Positions 1-6,206 of a stretch of DNA of 15,408 bases are shown here, piece by piece. Numbering within the stretch: position 1 is the stretch's first letter; the number at the start of each line of letters is the position of its first letter. The DNA lies in NCBI GenBank assembly GCA_023388355.1, contig JAEWGI010000028.1:1-15408 (forward strand). The letters run 5' to 3'. Made by a program: the position numbers and the translations under genes. The notes under the pieces are model-generated. The model had not been told where the DNA came from. It saw only the letters and a list, made by a program, of their open reading frames with translations, and ran no database searches. This DNA comes from Pseudomonadota bacterium. GTDB lineage: Bacteria > Pseudomonadota > Gammaproteobacteria > Xanthomonadales > Xanthomonadaceae.

Positions 1-1111
1 GGATCTTGATGCGGCTGGCCAGCAGGTCGTTGGTGGCCTGGCGGCCCCAGGTGCCGCCTTCCTGGTTGTGGGTGAGCACTTCCAGGTTGTCGGTCAGCGC
101 GCCCATCCACGGCGTCATCTTTTCTTCCTCGGTGCCGGGCAGGAAGCCGATGTCCTCGCCCACGCTGACCGTGGCGCGGGTCATGATGATCTCGCGGTAA
201 CGCTGCTGGTCCATCGTCTGCGCCAGGCCGGCGGCCAGCGCCAGCAGGGTCTTGCCGGTACCGGCGGTGCCGAGCAGGGTGACGAAGTCGATCTCCGGGT
301 CCATCAGCGCGTTGAGCGCGAAGTTCTGCTCGCGGTTGCGCGCGTTGATGCCCCAGACCGCGTGCTGGCTGCTGCGGTAGTCGTCCACGATCTGCAGCAG
401 CGCCTTGCCTTCGTCGACGCGGGCGACGCGGAACTCCGATTCGTCGTCGCCGGGCAGGTACAGGTACTGGTTCGGGTGCCAGTCGCAGTCCGGCGCGGTG
501 GCCACCTCGTAGAAGGTGCGGCCCTTGTCGGTCCAGGACTTGAGGTCATTGCCGTGGCGCTGCCAGAAGTCCTCCGGCAGCGGCCTGGCGCCGGTGTAGA
601 GCAGGCTGAAATCGTCAAGCGCGCGATCGTTCTCGTAGTCCTCGCTGGGAATGCCGGCGATCGCGGCCTTGATCCGCAGGTTGATGTCCTTGGACACGAA
701 CACGACCGGGAAGTCCGGCTCCTCGCGGCGCAGCTGCAGGATCGCGCCGAGGATGCGGTTGTCCGGCGCCACCGCGCCGAACGAGGTCTTGTCCTCCCTC
801 GGCACCGTGGTCTGGAAGCGCAGCTTGCCGATGCTGGCCGCGCCGCGCAGCTGCAGCGCGCTGGGGCGTTCGAGCAACAACCCGGTGGCGATCTTGTCGG
901 CGCCCTGGGCCTCGATCAGCTCGTTGATGAAGCGGCTCACCTGGCGCGCGTTGCGGCTCGCCTCGGACATGCCCTTCTTGCCGTTGTCGAGTTCCTCGAT
1001 CACCTGCATCGGCAGGAACACGTCATGTTCCTCGAACCGGAACAGCGCGGTCGGGTCGTGCATCAGCACGTTGGTGTCGAGCACGTACAGGCGCCTGCCT
1101 TGGGTCATCAT
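1..1111 (-). CDS. PhoH-family protein, PIN domain plus ATPase (3' end outside window)
   Basis: The reading frame opens at an ATG at 1111 (a second ATG follows directly) and runs to the left edge without a stop, giving 370 residues of a longer protein. The N-terminus (YVLDTNVLMHDP, with acidic residues further on) is a PIN-type nuclease fold. The C-terminal half is a PhoH-like P-loop ATPase with Walker A GTAGTGKT at about 281-288 (Lys287), followed by IIMTRATVSVGEDIGFLPG, typical of PhoH proteins. This domain order is that of the PhoH2/YlaK type, thought to act as an RNA helicase/ribonuclease; which RNA it acts on here cannot be read from sequence. GGAGG at 1123-1127 lies 11 nt upstream of the first ATG, a rather long spacing. 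The gene is 100 bp downstream of bcp on the same strand, with a strong hairpin between them. The missing part should hold the rest of the ATPase, including Walker B. Confidence 0.93.
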   Translation of the reverse strand, partial: MMTQGRRLYVLDTNVLMHDPTALFRFEEHDVFLPMQVIEELDNGKKGMSEASRNARQVSRFINELIEAQGADKIATGLLLERPSALQLRGAASIGKLRFQTTVPREDKTSFGAVAPDNRILGAILQLRREEPDFPVVFVSKDINLRIKAAIAGIPSEDYENDRALDDFSLLYTGARPLPEDFWQRHGNDLKSWTDKGRTFYEVATAPDCDWHPNQYLYLPGDDESEFRVARVDEGKALLQIVDDYRSSQHAVWGINARNREQNFALNALMDPEIDFVTLLGTAGTGKTLLALAAGLAQTMDQQRYREIIMTRATVSVGEDIGFLPGTEEEKMTPWMGALTDNLEVLTHNQEGGTWGRQATNDLLASRIKI

Positions 1112-1152
1112 CGTGCGGTTCGCCTCCGTTTGGCGGTCGGTCGTCCTGGGCA

Positions 1153-1194
1153 GCGACGCGCCGCCGCTGCCTGCGGGGCAGGGCGGCGCGTCGC
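1153..1194 (-). other. Strong hairpin between bcp and phoH
   Basis: A perfect 13-bp inverted repeat (1153-1165 with 1182-1194) encloses a second 5-bp stem (1167-1171 with 1177-1181), leaving a one-base bulge and a 5-nt loop, about 18 bp of stem in total. It lies in the minus-strand transcript after the bcp stop and before the phoH ribosome binding site. No T-run follows in that direction, so it is not a canonical intrinsic terminator. It may stabilise the bcp 3' end, attenuate read-through into phoH, or serve a factor-dependent terminator. Confidence 0.6.
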
Positions 1195-1211
1195 GGCGGA
1201 ATGGGGGTCGA

Positions 1212-1706
1212 TCACGTGCTGAGTGCGGCCTTCAGCGCGTCGAACACGGCCTGGGCGTGGCCGGCCACCTTCACTCCGCGCCACTCCGCGGCGAGGCGGT
1301 GCTCCGGATCGATCAGGAAGGTGCTGCGCACCACGCCCAGCACCTTGCGGCCGTACATGTTCTTCTCGTGGATCACGTCGAAGGCCTGGCACAGCTTCTC
1401 GTCGGCGTCGCTCACCAGCGGAAAGCGGAAGCCCTGTTTCGCGCAGAAGTTGTCGTGCGACTTCACCGAGTCGCGCGAGACGCCGAGCACCGCGGCGTCC
1501 AGGCGCCTGAACCTCGGCAGCAGGGTGTTGAAGTCGAGCCCCTCGGTGGTGCAGCCGGGGGTAGAATCCTTGGGGTAGAAATACAGCACCAGCCACTGGC
1601 CGGCGTAGTCGGCGAGCGTCGTGCTGGCGCCGCCAGACAGCGCCAGCGGCAGTTCGAGGGTGCGCTTCGGGAGGATCTTGCCGACTGCGGTCATGCTGCT
1701 GGTCAT
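1212..1706 (-). CDS. bcp: Thiol peroxidase of the BCP/PrxQ class
   Basis: This 164-residue peroxiredoxin reduces hydrogen peroxide and organic hydroperoxides in the cytosol using thioredoxin. The thioredoxin-fold motif YFYPKDSTPGCTTEG carries the peroxidatic cysteine, Cys52. The position five residues later, where E. coli Bcp has its resolving cysteine, is Leu57. A cysteine at 88 (NFCAKQGF) is 36 residues from Cys52, the spacing of the Cys47/Cys83 pair of Xylella fastidiosa PrxQ, so Cys88 is the probable resolving residue. Cys106 is a third cysteine. Length is normal for the family. The ATG at 1706 gives MTSSMTAVGK; an in-frame ATG at 1694 (Met5) is an alternative, and neither has a clear Shine-Dalgarno. 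The gcvR stop is only 37 bp upstream on the same strand, so gcvR and bcp are probably co-transcribed, as in E. coli. Confidence 0.95.
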   Translation of the reverse strand: MTSSMTAVGKILPKRTLELPLALSGGASTTLADYAGQWLVLYFYPKDSTPGCTTEGLDFNTLLPRFRRLDAAVLGVSRDSVKSHDNFCAKQGFRFPLVSDADEKLCQAFDVIHEKNMYGRKVLGVVRSTFLIDPEHRLAAEWRGVKVAGHAQAVFDALKAALST

Positions 1707-1743
1707 TGCGGATGAGCGACGGGTGTCCTGTGCTGCGCGGCGC

Positions 1744-2310
1744 TCAGAACTTCATCGGATCCATGATCGCGTCCAGGTTGAGGTGGTCGCAGAATTCGAG
1801 GAAGTCGTCGCGCAGCGCGGCGATGTGCATGTTGGCCGGCACGCCGATGGTGACCTGGGCCGAGAACATGTCGGCGCCGGTCTGCATCGCGCGGTAGCGC
1901 GAGCAGTGCAGGCTTTCGATGGTGATGCCCTGGCGGTCGAAGAAGTCGGCCAGCTGGAACAGGATGCCGGGCTTGTCGGCCGCGACCACTTCGACGATGT
2001 AGGGCAGCAGGTTGGACTGCACCGGTTTCGGCCCGGTGCGGTACCAAACCAGCTTCAGGTCCTCTTCGCGCTCCAGGCGGGTGAGCATGGCCTCCAGCTT
2101 GGCCACCGAATCCCACGAGCCGGTGGCCAGGGCGGTCACCGACACGTCGCGGCCGACCGTGGACAGCCGGGTGTCGAGGAGATTGCAGCCGCTGTCGGCG
2201 ATGCGCCTGGACACGGCGAGCAGCGGCGATGCCGGATGCGTCGTGTAGGCGTTGATCAGCAGGTGGTTCTCGTTCGGCGAAGGCCGGGATGCGGTGTCTG
2301 GATCGGTCAA
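1744..2310 (-). CDS. gcvR: Glycine cleavage system regulator GcvR, two ACT domains
   Basis: The 188-residue product has two consecutive ACT domains, about residues 16-92 (HLLINAYTTHPASPLLAVSR) and 103-185 (PYIVEVVAADKPGILFQLAD), and ends in LNLDAIMDPMKF. In E. coli GcvR binds the activator GcvA and represses the glycine cleavage operon; the same role here is inferred. The start is a judgement. A TTG at 2310 gives MTDPDTASRP, close to the 190-residue E. coli length and to recalled xanthomonad homologues. An upstream ATG at 2370 would add 20 residues that do not look like ACT sequence. No Shine-Dalgarno is evident at the TTG. The gene diverges from dapA and leads into bcp, the E. coli arrangement. 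Confidence 0.88.
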   Translation of the reverse strand: MTDPDTASRPSPNENHLLINAYTTHPASPLLAVSRRIADSGCNLLDTRLSTVGRDVSVTALATGSWDSVAKLEAMLTRLEREEDLKLVWYRTGPKPVQSNLLPYIVEVVAADKPGILFQLADFFDRQGITIESLHCSRYRAMQTGADMFSAQVTIGVPANMHIAALRDDFLEFCDHLNLDAIMDPMKF

Positions 2311-2387
2311 GGCGGCGTCCGCGGCGGGATGATTCTGGCGTGTTTGCGGTATGAACGGCTGCCCCGGCATGGCCGGGAACCGCAGCC

Positions 2388-2417
2388 AGCATACTTGCCC
2401 GTGCTTCCAAGCCGCAA
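2388..2417 (-). promoter_or_regulatory. Candidate promoter of gcvR-bcp
   Basis: On the minus strand TTGCGG (2412-2417) and TATGCT (2388-2393) are separated by 18 bp and resemble sigma-70 -35 and -10 boxes. The predicted transcription start near 2381 would give a leader of about 70 nt before the TTG at 2310. The assignment rests on hexamer similarity only. Confidence 0.35.
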
Positions 2418-2424
2418 GTAACAT
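2395..2424 (+). promoter_or_regulatory. Candidate promoter of dapA-bamC
   Basis: On the plus strand TTGCCC (2395-2400) and TAACAT (2419-2424), 18 bp apart, each match sigma-70 consensus at four of six positions. The element overlaps the candidate gcvR promoter on the other strand, so the two operons may compete for polymerase. CATACT at 2390-2395 is an alternative -10 without a good -35. Confidence 0.3.
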
Positions 2425-2487
2425 GCGGTCACCCGATCCTTCGTTTCCCGCGCCCTGCGCGCGGGCCACCGCACGAGACCTTCCCAC

Positions 2488-3393
2488 TTGCGACTTTCCG
2501 GCAGCATCACCGCGCTGGCGACGCCGTTCACGGTGACAGGCGAACTCGATCTGGACGCCTGGCGACGCCTGCTGCAGGCGCAGCTTGCGGGCGGCACGCA
2601 GGCGCTGGTGGTGGCCGGCTCGACCGGCGAGGCCGCGGCGCTCGACGACGCCGAATACGACCTCCTGCTGCGCAGCGCGGTGGAGCTGGTCGGCGGCCGC
2701 GTGCCGGTGCTGGCCGGCACCGGCCACAGCGCAACCGCACGCACCATCGCAACCACGCGCCGCGCCGCCGCGCTTGGCGCCGACGCCGCGCTGGTGGTGA
2801 CGCCGCCGTACGTGCGCCCGACCGCCGCCGGGCTGCTTGCGCACTACCGCGCGGTCGCGGACGAAGGCGGCCTGCCGGTGGTGATGTACAACGTGCCGCA
2901 GCGCACCGGCTGCGACCTGCTGCCGGCGACGGTTGCCGGACTGGTCGGGCATCCGCGCATCGCCGGCGTCAAGGAGGCGCTCGCCGATGCGCAGCGCCTG
3001 GAGGACTGGCAGGCCCTGCGCGTGGACGGCTTTGCCGTGCTTGGCGGCGACGACGCCACTGCCGCCCGGGCCATGCTCGATGGCGCGGACGGCGTGGTCT
3101 CGGTGGCGTCGAACCTGGCCCCCGGGGCGATGCGCCACCTGTGCGAGCTGGCGCTGGCCGGGCGACGCGACGAGGCCCTGGCCTGGAGCGCGCGCCTGCA
3201 GCCGCTGTTCGAGTTCACCGCGCTCGAGCCCAATCCGATTCCGCTCAAGGCGGTGCTGCAGCGGCTCGGCATCGGCCATGGCCTGCGCCTTCCGCTCACC
3301 CCGCTGTCCGACGTCCACCAGGCCGCGGCCGCGCGCATCGCCGGCGCGGTCGAGGCGATCGAATCCAGTCTCCGCGACCCGCTCGCGGCCTGA
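2488..3393 (+). CDS. dapA: 4-hydroxy-tetrahydrodipicolinate synthase
   Basis: The 301-residue enzyme condenses pyruvate with aspartate semialdehyde, the first committed step of the lysine/diaminopimelate pathway. It is a TIM-barrel class I aldolase: Lys162 (IAGVKEAL) is the Schiff-base lysine, Tyr134 sits in YNVPQRTG, Tyr108 in TPPYVRP, and PNPIPLK near the C-terminus is typical of DapA. The pyruvate-binding motif reads GSTGE (44-48) where E. coli has GTTGE, so the threonine of the catalytic triad is replaced by Ser45. The start is TTG at 2488, giving [14 protein letters not shown]; family alignment fixes the N-terminus here, no in-frame ATG lies nearby and no clear Shine-Dalgarno is seen. 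Length is close to the usual 290-300. Synteny with gcvR and a bamC-like gene supports DapA over N-acetylneuraminate lyase or another relative that also carries GSTGE. Confidence 0.93.
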   Translation: MRLSGSITALATPFTVTGELDLDAWRRLLQAQLAGGTQALVVAGSTGEAAALDDAEYDLLLRSAVELVGGRVPVLAGTGHSATARTIATTRRAAALGADAALVVTPPYVRPTAAGLLAHYRAVADEGGLPVVMYNVPQRTGCDLLPATVAGLVGHPRIAGVKEALADAQRLEDWQALRVDGFAVLGGDDATAARAMLDGADGVVSVASNLAPGAMRHLCELALAGRRDEALAWSARLQPLFEFTALEPNPIPLKAVLQRLGIGHGLRLPLTPLSDVHQAAAARIAGAVEAIESSLRDPLAA

Positions 3394-3404
3394 CCACTTC
3401 CTGC

Positions 3405-3410
3405 AGGAGA
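3405..3410 (+). promoter_or_regulatory. Ribosome binding site of the bamC-like gene
   Basis: AGGAGA ends 7 nt before the ATG at 3418, inside the 24-nt gap after dapA. It fixes the lipoprotein start and supports dapA-bamC co-transcription. Confidence 0.75.
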
Positions 3411-3417
3411 AACCCCG

Positions 3418-3927
3418 ATGCGCCATTCCCGTCCCCTGATCCGCCTGCTCGCGGTTGCCCTGGTCGCCACCGCCGTGGTCGGCGCCAGCGGCTGCAAGTG
3501 GTTCCGCAAGGGCAACGACCTGTACGCGGGCAGCCCCGAGACCCGTCCGCTCGAAGTGCCGCCCGACCTCGACCGCCCCGACACCTCCGGCGCCATGCAG
3601 TTGCCCGAGACCGGCAGCGTGACGCGCTCGGCGATGCCGGCCGCCGGCGCTCCCCAGCCCAACGGCTTCGCCGTCGCTGGCGACCTGGATACGGTATTCG
3701 CCCGCGTCGGCGAGGTGCTGGCCGTGACCGAGGGCCTGACGGTGGTGAACCGGGCCCAGCTGCTGGGCACCTACGACGTCGACTATGGCGACGCCAAGTT
3801 CCTGGTGCGCGTAACCCGCACCGACAGCGGCGCCTATGTCGCCGCGGTCGATCCGCGCGGCCTGCCGGCCGCGGGCGATCCGCCGCAGCGGCTGATCGCC
3901 GCGCTGAAGGCGGCGCTGGCGCCCTGA
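3418..3927 (+). CDS. bamC: BamC-like outer-membrane lipoprotein, single-domain form
   Basis: The 169-residue product begins with a lipoprotein signal peptide: basic n-region, hydrophobic core and lipobox ASGC with Cys26 as the lipidated residue. Next comes NDLYAGSPETRPLEVPPDL, which matches the extended BamC segment that lies on BamD in the beta-barrel assembly complex. The rest (about 85-169) reads as helix, strands, helix, consistent with one helix-grip domain. E. coli BamC is about twice as long with two such domains, so one appears to be missing. Position directly after dapA is the E. coli bamC (nlpB) position, which is the main support for the name. The substrate and exact role in this lineage are inferred. 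The plain description 'outer-membrane lipoprotein' would be the cautious alternative. Confidence 0.8.
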   Translation: MRHSRPLIRLLAVALVATAVVGASGCKWFRKGNDLYAGSPETRPLEVPPDLDRPDTSGAMQLPETGSVTRSAMPAAGAPQPNGFAVAGDLDTVFARVGEVLAVTEGLTVVNRAQLLGTYDVDYGDAKFLVRVTRTDSGAYVAAVDPRGLPAAGDPPQRLIAALKAALAP

Positions 3928-4000
3928 GCCGGTGGCGTCGGGCGCAGGTCCGGTGACGGTTCCACCCGTTTGCCGCGTCTGACCCGTCGCGATATCCGCC

Positions 4001-4840
4001 ATGCAGCACACCGCAAGCCGGGCGATGTTCCCCGAGTGGGCCGATTGCCGTAGCGCTGTCGTGGGGTGGGGGACGTACATGGCGCTGGTCGCCGTGTACT
4101 GCGTGTTCCATACCGTGATCGTGCGGGCCGCACCGGTCGACCTGGCCGATTCGGCCCTGTGGCCGCTGCGCGAGTGGGGCGTATGGCTGCTGCTCACCCC
4201 GCTGCTGTGCGCCGGCCTGCGCGCGGCGCAGGCCGCGGCGCCCGACCGCCGGGCTGCGGGCTGGCGCTGCACTGCGCTATGCGCGGCCGTCCTTGCCGCG
4301 ACGCTCGCCTGCCGGGTCGGGCTGGACGTGCTGGAAGGCGCGCGCGCCGCAGCCAGCGTGGTCCATTTCCTGCCCCGGCACGCAACCGCGCTTGCGCTGG
4401 TGGTGCTGGCCTGGCGGTTGCGGGCAGGTCGCGCCCGCGATCGCCAGGCGCCCCAGGCCACGCCGGCAGGGGCGGCTGCGGCGCGGGCGCTGCCGATCTC
4501 GGCCACCCTGCTGGTGTCGCAGGGCCGGCATGAGCGCCTGATCCGGGTTGGCGAGATCGACGTGGTCAGCGCCGCGGGCAATTACGTTGACATCCGCTGC
4601 GGCGAGGCGGTGTTCCTGCTGCGTTCGTCGCTGACGCAGATGGAGCAGGCGCTGCCGGCGGAGCATTTCACCCGCGTCCATCGCTCGCACCTGGTGAACC
4701 TGGACTCGCTGCAGCACATCGTGCGGATGCCCGCGGGAAACGGGTCGGTGGTGGTGCGCGGCGGCCATGCCGTGCCGATGAGCAAGAAGTACCGTTCGCT
4801 GTTGAAGGCCTCCTGCACCGTACCGGTCATCGACGGCTGA
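4001..4840 (+). CDS. Membrane-anchored LytTR-domain DNA-binding regulator
   Basis: The 279-residue protein has an N-terminal membrane region with about four hydrophobic segments (near 22-41, 58-76, 90-110 and 127-140), an Ala/Arg/Gln-rich linker (141-168) and a C-terminal LytTR domain (about 169-272). LytTR hallmarks are AAGNYVDIR (191-199), RVHRSHLVNL (225-234) and VPMSKKYRSLLKA (258-270). No receiver or histidine-kinase domain is present, and no partner kinase is in the window, so it looks like a one-component regulator whose signal is sensed in the membrane. The ligand is unknown. ATG 4001 has only weak ribosome-binding sequence; in-frame ATGs at 4025 and 4079 are alternatives, but the last would cut the first membrane segment. 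The next gene downstream on the same strand encodes a cytochrome b561 behind a repeat-rich gap, a plausible target. Confidence 0.85.
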   Translation: MQHTASRAMFPEWADCRSAVVGWGTYMALVAVYCVFHTVIVRAAPVDLADSALWPLREWGVWLLLTPLLCAGLRAAQAAAPDRRAAGWRCTALCAAVLAATLACRVGLDVLEGARAAASVVHFLPRHATALALVVLAWRLRAGRARDRQAPQATPAGAAAARALPISATLLVSQGRHERLIRVGEIDVVSAAGNYVDIRCGEAVFLLRSSLTQMEQALPAEHFTRVHRSHLVNLDSLQHIVRMPAGNGSVVVRGGHAVPMSKKYRSLLKASCTVPVIDG

Positions 4841-4880
4841 GCCGGCCGCGGGCCGCTGCCCACTCCTGGCAGCAGGACCG

Positions 4881-4903
4881 GCCGCGCATCGCCAATGCGC
4901 GGC
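4881..4903 (+). other. Hairpin after the LytTR gene
   Basis: GCCGCGCAT and ATGCGCGGC (4881-4889, 4895-4903) form a perfect 9-bp stem with a 5-nt loop, 40 bp past the LytTR stop. No T-run follows, so it is at best a weak or factor-dependent terminator. Confidence 0.4.
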
Positions 4904-4933
4904 GCGCGTGCATCGCCTGCCGCGCAAACGGGC

Positions 4934-5000
4934 GCCCGTCCGTCACGGCGCGGGGTCCGCCCGTCCCGGTGGACGGACATTCGCCCCGCCAGCCGGACAT
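4934..5000 (+). repeat. Cluster of short direct and inverted repeats upstream of the cytochrome b561 gene
   Basis: CGGACAT occurs at 4974-4980 and 4994-5000, start-to-start distance 20 bp, within the wider match G-N-CGGACAT-N-C. GCCCGTCC occurs at 4934-4941 and 4959-4966. GTCCGTC (4938-4944) is inverted as GACGGAC (4972-4978). The CGGACAT pair has the two-turn spacing seen at LytTR operators, and the cluster lies just upstream of a possible promoter. The motif itself does not resemble published LytTR consensus sites, so the operator reading is a hypothesis. Confidence 0.4.
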
Positions 5001-5014
5001 CCACGTCACCGCGA

Positions 5015-5043
5015 TTGAGCCGCGTGCCCGCCACTGCTCGACT
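5015..5043 (+). promoter_or_regulatory. Candidate promoter of the cytochrome b561 gene
   Basis: TTGAGC (5015-5020) and TCGACT (5038-5043) are 17 bp apart. The -35 matches consensus at four of six positions and the -10 at three, as expected for an activator-dependent promoter. The second CGGACAT repeat ends 14 bp upstream of the -35. Confidence 0.25.
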
Positions 5044-5088
5044 GGCGCGGTCGCGGGGCGTCGGCCTCGCGGCTCTTCGTCCCCGAAC

Positions 5089-5096
5089 AGGAGGAG
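5089..5096 (+). promoter_or_regulatory. Ribosome binding site of the cytochrome b561 gene
   Basis: AGGAGGAG, the strongest Shine-Dalgarno noticed in the window, ends 5 nt before a GTG at 5102. It decides the start: the open frame extends further upstream, but only as low-quality Arg/Ala/Ser sequence. Confidence 0.85.
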
Positions 5097-5101
5097 TTGC
5101 C

Positions 5102-5656
5102 GTGGAAAGCAGGCACGTGCTCAGCAAGCCGACCCTGTGGTTGCACTGGCTGGTGGCCATCATCGTGCTGCCGATGCTGGCGGTCGGCATCTGCATGTCA
5201 CTGGCCGAGGGCTGGGGGCTGTACGACCTCCACAAGTCCGTCGGGCTGCTCGCGCTGCCGGTGCTGATCGTGCGGGCGGTCTGGCGGCTCAGGCAGGGCT
5301 GGCCCGAGCCGGCCGGCCGCTACCGCGCGATCGAACAGCAATTGGCGAAAGTCAGCCACTGGGCGCTGCTGCTGGGCGTGCTCGCCATGCCGCTCACCGG
5401 CATGCTCTATTCGGGTGCCAGCGGGCACGGGTTCGGCGTCTTCGGCCTGGAGCTGGTGCCTTCGCGGCCCCATCCGACCGAGCCGTACGCGGTCGTGCCC
5501 TACAGCGAGTGGCTGTCGATCCTCGGCGAAACCGCCCATGAGTGGATTGGCTACGGGCTGGTGGCGGTGCTGGTGCTGCATGTGGCCGGGGCCCTGAAGC
5601 ACCACCTGGTCGACCGGGACCAGACCCTGGGCAGGATGCTGGGACGTCGGGCCTGA
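5102..5656 (+). CDS. Cytochrome b561 (CybB family)
   Basis: The 184-residue, four-helix inner-membrane dihaem protein aligns with E. coli CybB over its length. Candidate haem-ligating histidines fall where the family needs them: His15 (WLHWLV), His44 (YDLHKSVG), His146 (ETAHEWIGY) and His160 (VLHVAGALKHH). E. coli CybB passes electrons from superoxide to ubiquinone; relatives serve as electron carriers for periplasmic redox enzymes, so the physiological donor here is open. Helices are about 12-32, 46-64, 83-103 and 144-166. The GTG start is set by the strong ribosome binding site just upstream. It follows the LytTR regulator by 261 bp and converges on fdxA with a 29-bp gap. Confidence 0.93.
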   Translation: MESRHVLSKPTLWLHWLVAIIVLPMLAVGICMSLAEGWGLYDLHKSVGLLALPVLIVRAVWRLRQGWPEPAGRYRAIEQQLAKVSHWALLLGVLAMPLTGMLYSGASGHGFGVFGLELVPSRPHPTEPYAVVPYSEWLSILGETAHEWIGYGLVAVLVLHVAGALKHHLVDRDQTLGRMLGRRA

Positions 5657-5668
5657 CCGCCCGGGCGG
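5657..5668. repeat. 12-bp palindrome between convergent genes
   Basis: CCGCCCGGGCGG starts immediately after the cytochrome b561 stop and lies 17 bp from the fdxA stop. It is a perfect palindrome without room for a loop or T-run, so it is weak evidence for a shared terminator. Confidence 0.3.
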
Positions 5669-5685
5669 ACGACGGAGGACGCGGC

Positions 5686-6009
5686 TCAGCGTTCGAGCAG
5701 CTTGAGCTTGTCCGGCTTGCCTTCCCACTCCTTGGCGTCGGGTGGGGCGTCCTTGCGCGCGGTGATCACCGGCCATTCCTTCGCCAGTTCACCGTTGAGC
5801 GCCACGAAATGCTCCTGGCCGGCCGGCACGTCGTCCTCCGGGTAGATCGCGCCGATCGGGCACTCGGGTTCGCACAGGGTGCAGTCGATGCACTCGTCCG
5901 GATCGATCACCAGGAAGTTCGGGCCCTCGTGGAAACAGTCGACCGGGCACACCTCGACGCAGTCGGTGTACTTGCACTTGATGCAGTTCTCGGTGACGAC
6001 GAAGGGCAT
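5686..6009 (-). CDS. fdxA: Seven-iron ferredoxin, [3Fe-4S][4Fe-4S]
   Basis: The 107-residue ferredoxin has the cysteine layout of Azotobacter ferredoxin I shifted by one: Cys9, 12, 17, 21, 25, 40, 43, 46 and 50. By that alignment Cys9, Cys17 and Cys50 hold the 3Fe cluster, Cys21, Cys40, Cys43 and Cys46 hold the 4Fe cluster, and Cys12 and Cys25 are free. The acidic C-terminal region ([21 protein letters not shown]) is the extension typical of FdxA. It is a small cytosolic electron carrier whose partner enzyme cannot be told from context. ATG 6009 gives the family-typical [14 protein letters not shown]; no strong ribosome binding site precedes it. The tRNA-Glu gene upstream on the same strand is separated by a terminator, so fdxA should have its own promoter. 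Confidence 0.96.
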   Translation of the reverse strand: MPFVVTENCIKCKYTDCVEVCPVDCFHEGPNFLVIDPDECIDCTLCEPECPIGAIYPEDDVPAGQEHFVALNGELAKEWPVITARKDAPPDAKEWEGKPDKLKLLER

Positions 6010-6048
6010 TTCGGGGTGGATCCACGGGATTGGGCGGGAACACCGGTG

Positions 6049-6054
6049 ATTTTA
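6049..6054 (-). promoter_or_regulatory. Candidate -10 element of fdxA
   Basis: TAAAAT on the minus strand lies in one of the few A/T-rich spots of this region and would place the transcript start about 33 nt before the fdxA ATG. No good -35 box is visible 16-18 bp upstream. Confidence 0.35.
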
Positions 6055-6170
6055 GAACACTCGTGCGCTTTCCGGTGCGAAGCGTTCGCATCCATCGTGC
6101 CAACAGCGTGTCGTGGCGGCGGCGACGACCGGCGCGTCATGCCGCCGCTGCCGGCGCCTTCCACCGGAAA

Positions 6171-6200
6171 CGGAAAGGCCCGCTTGCGCGGGCCTTTCCG
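6171..6200 (-). terminator. Intrinsic terminator of the tRNA-Glu transcript
   Basis: A perfect 13-bp stem (6171-6183 with 6188-6200) closes a 4-nt loop. Read on the minus strand the loop is GCAA closed by C-G, a stable GNRA tetraloop, and the 3' arm runs into TTTCCG then TTTCC, a modest U-rich tail. It begins 6 nt after the tRNA CCA end and separates the tRNA from fdxA. Confidence 0.8.
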
Positions 6201-6206
6201 AGGATA

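Noticed and set aside
68..1222. A 384-codon plus-strand open frame opposite phoH
   Set aside because: The minus strand encodes a clear PIN/PhoH protein with Walker A. The plus-strand product is His/Arg/Val-rich antisense noise.
1744..4581. A 945-codon minus-strand open frame covering dapA, bamC and the LytTR gene in antisense
   Set aside because: Only its last 189 codons (gcvR) look like protein. The rest is Ala/Arg/Gly-rich sequence opposite well-recognised genes, a usual by-product of high GC at third positions.
4895..5101. An N-terminal extension of cytochrome b561
   Set aside because: The frame is open, but the translated stretch is Arg/Ala/Ser-rich and unlike the family. A strong AGGAGG sits just before GTG 5102, and the first haem helix begins there.
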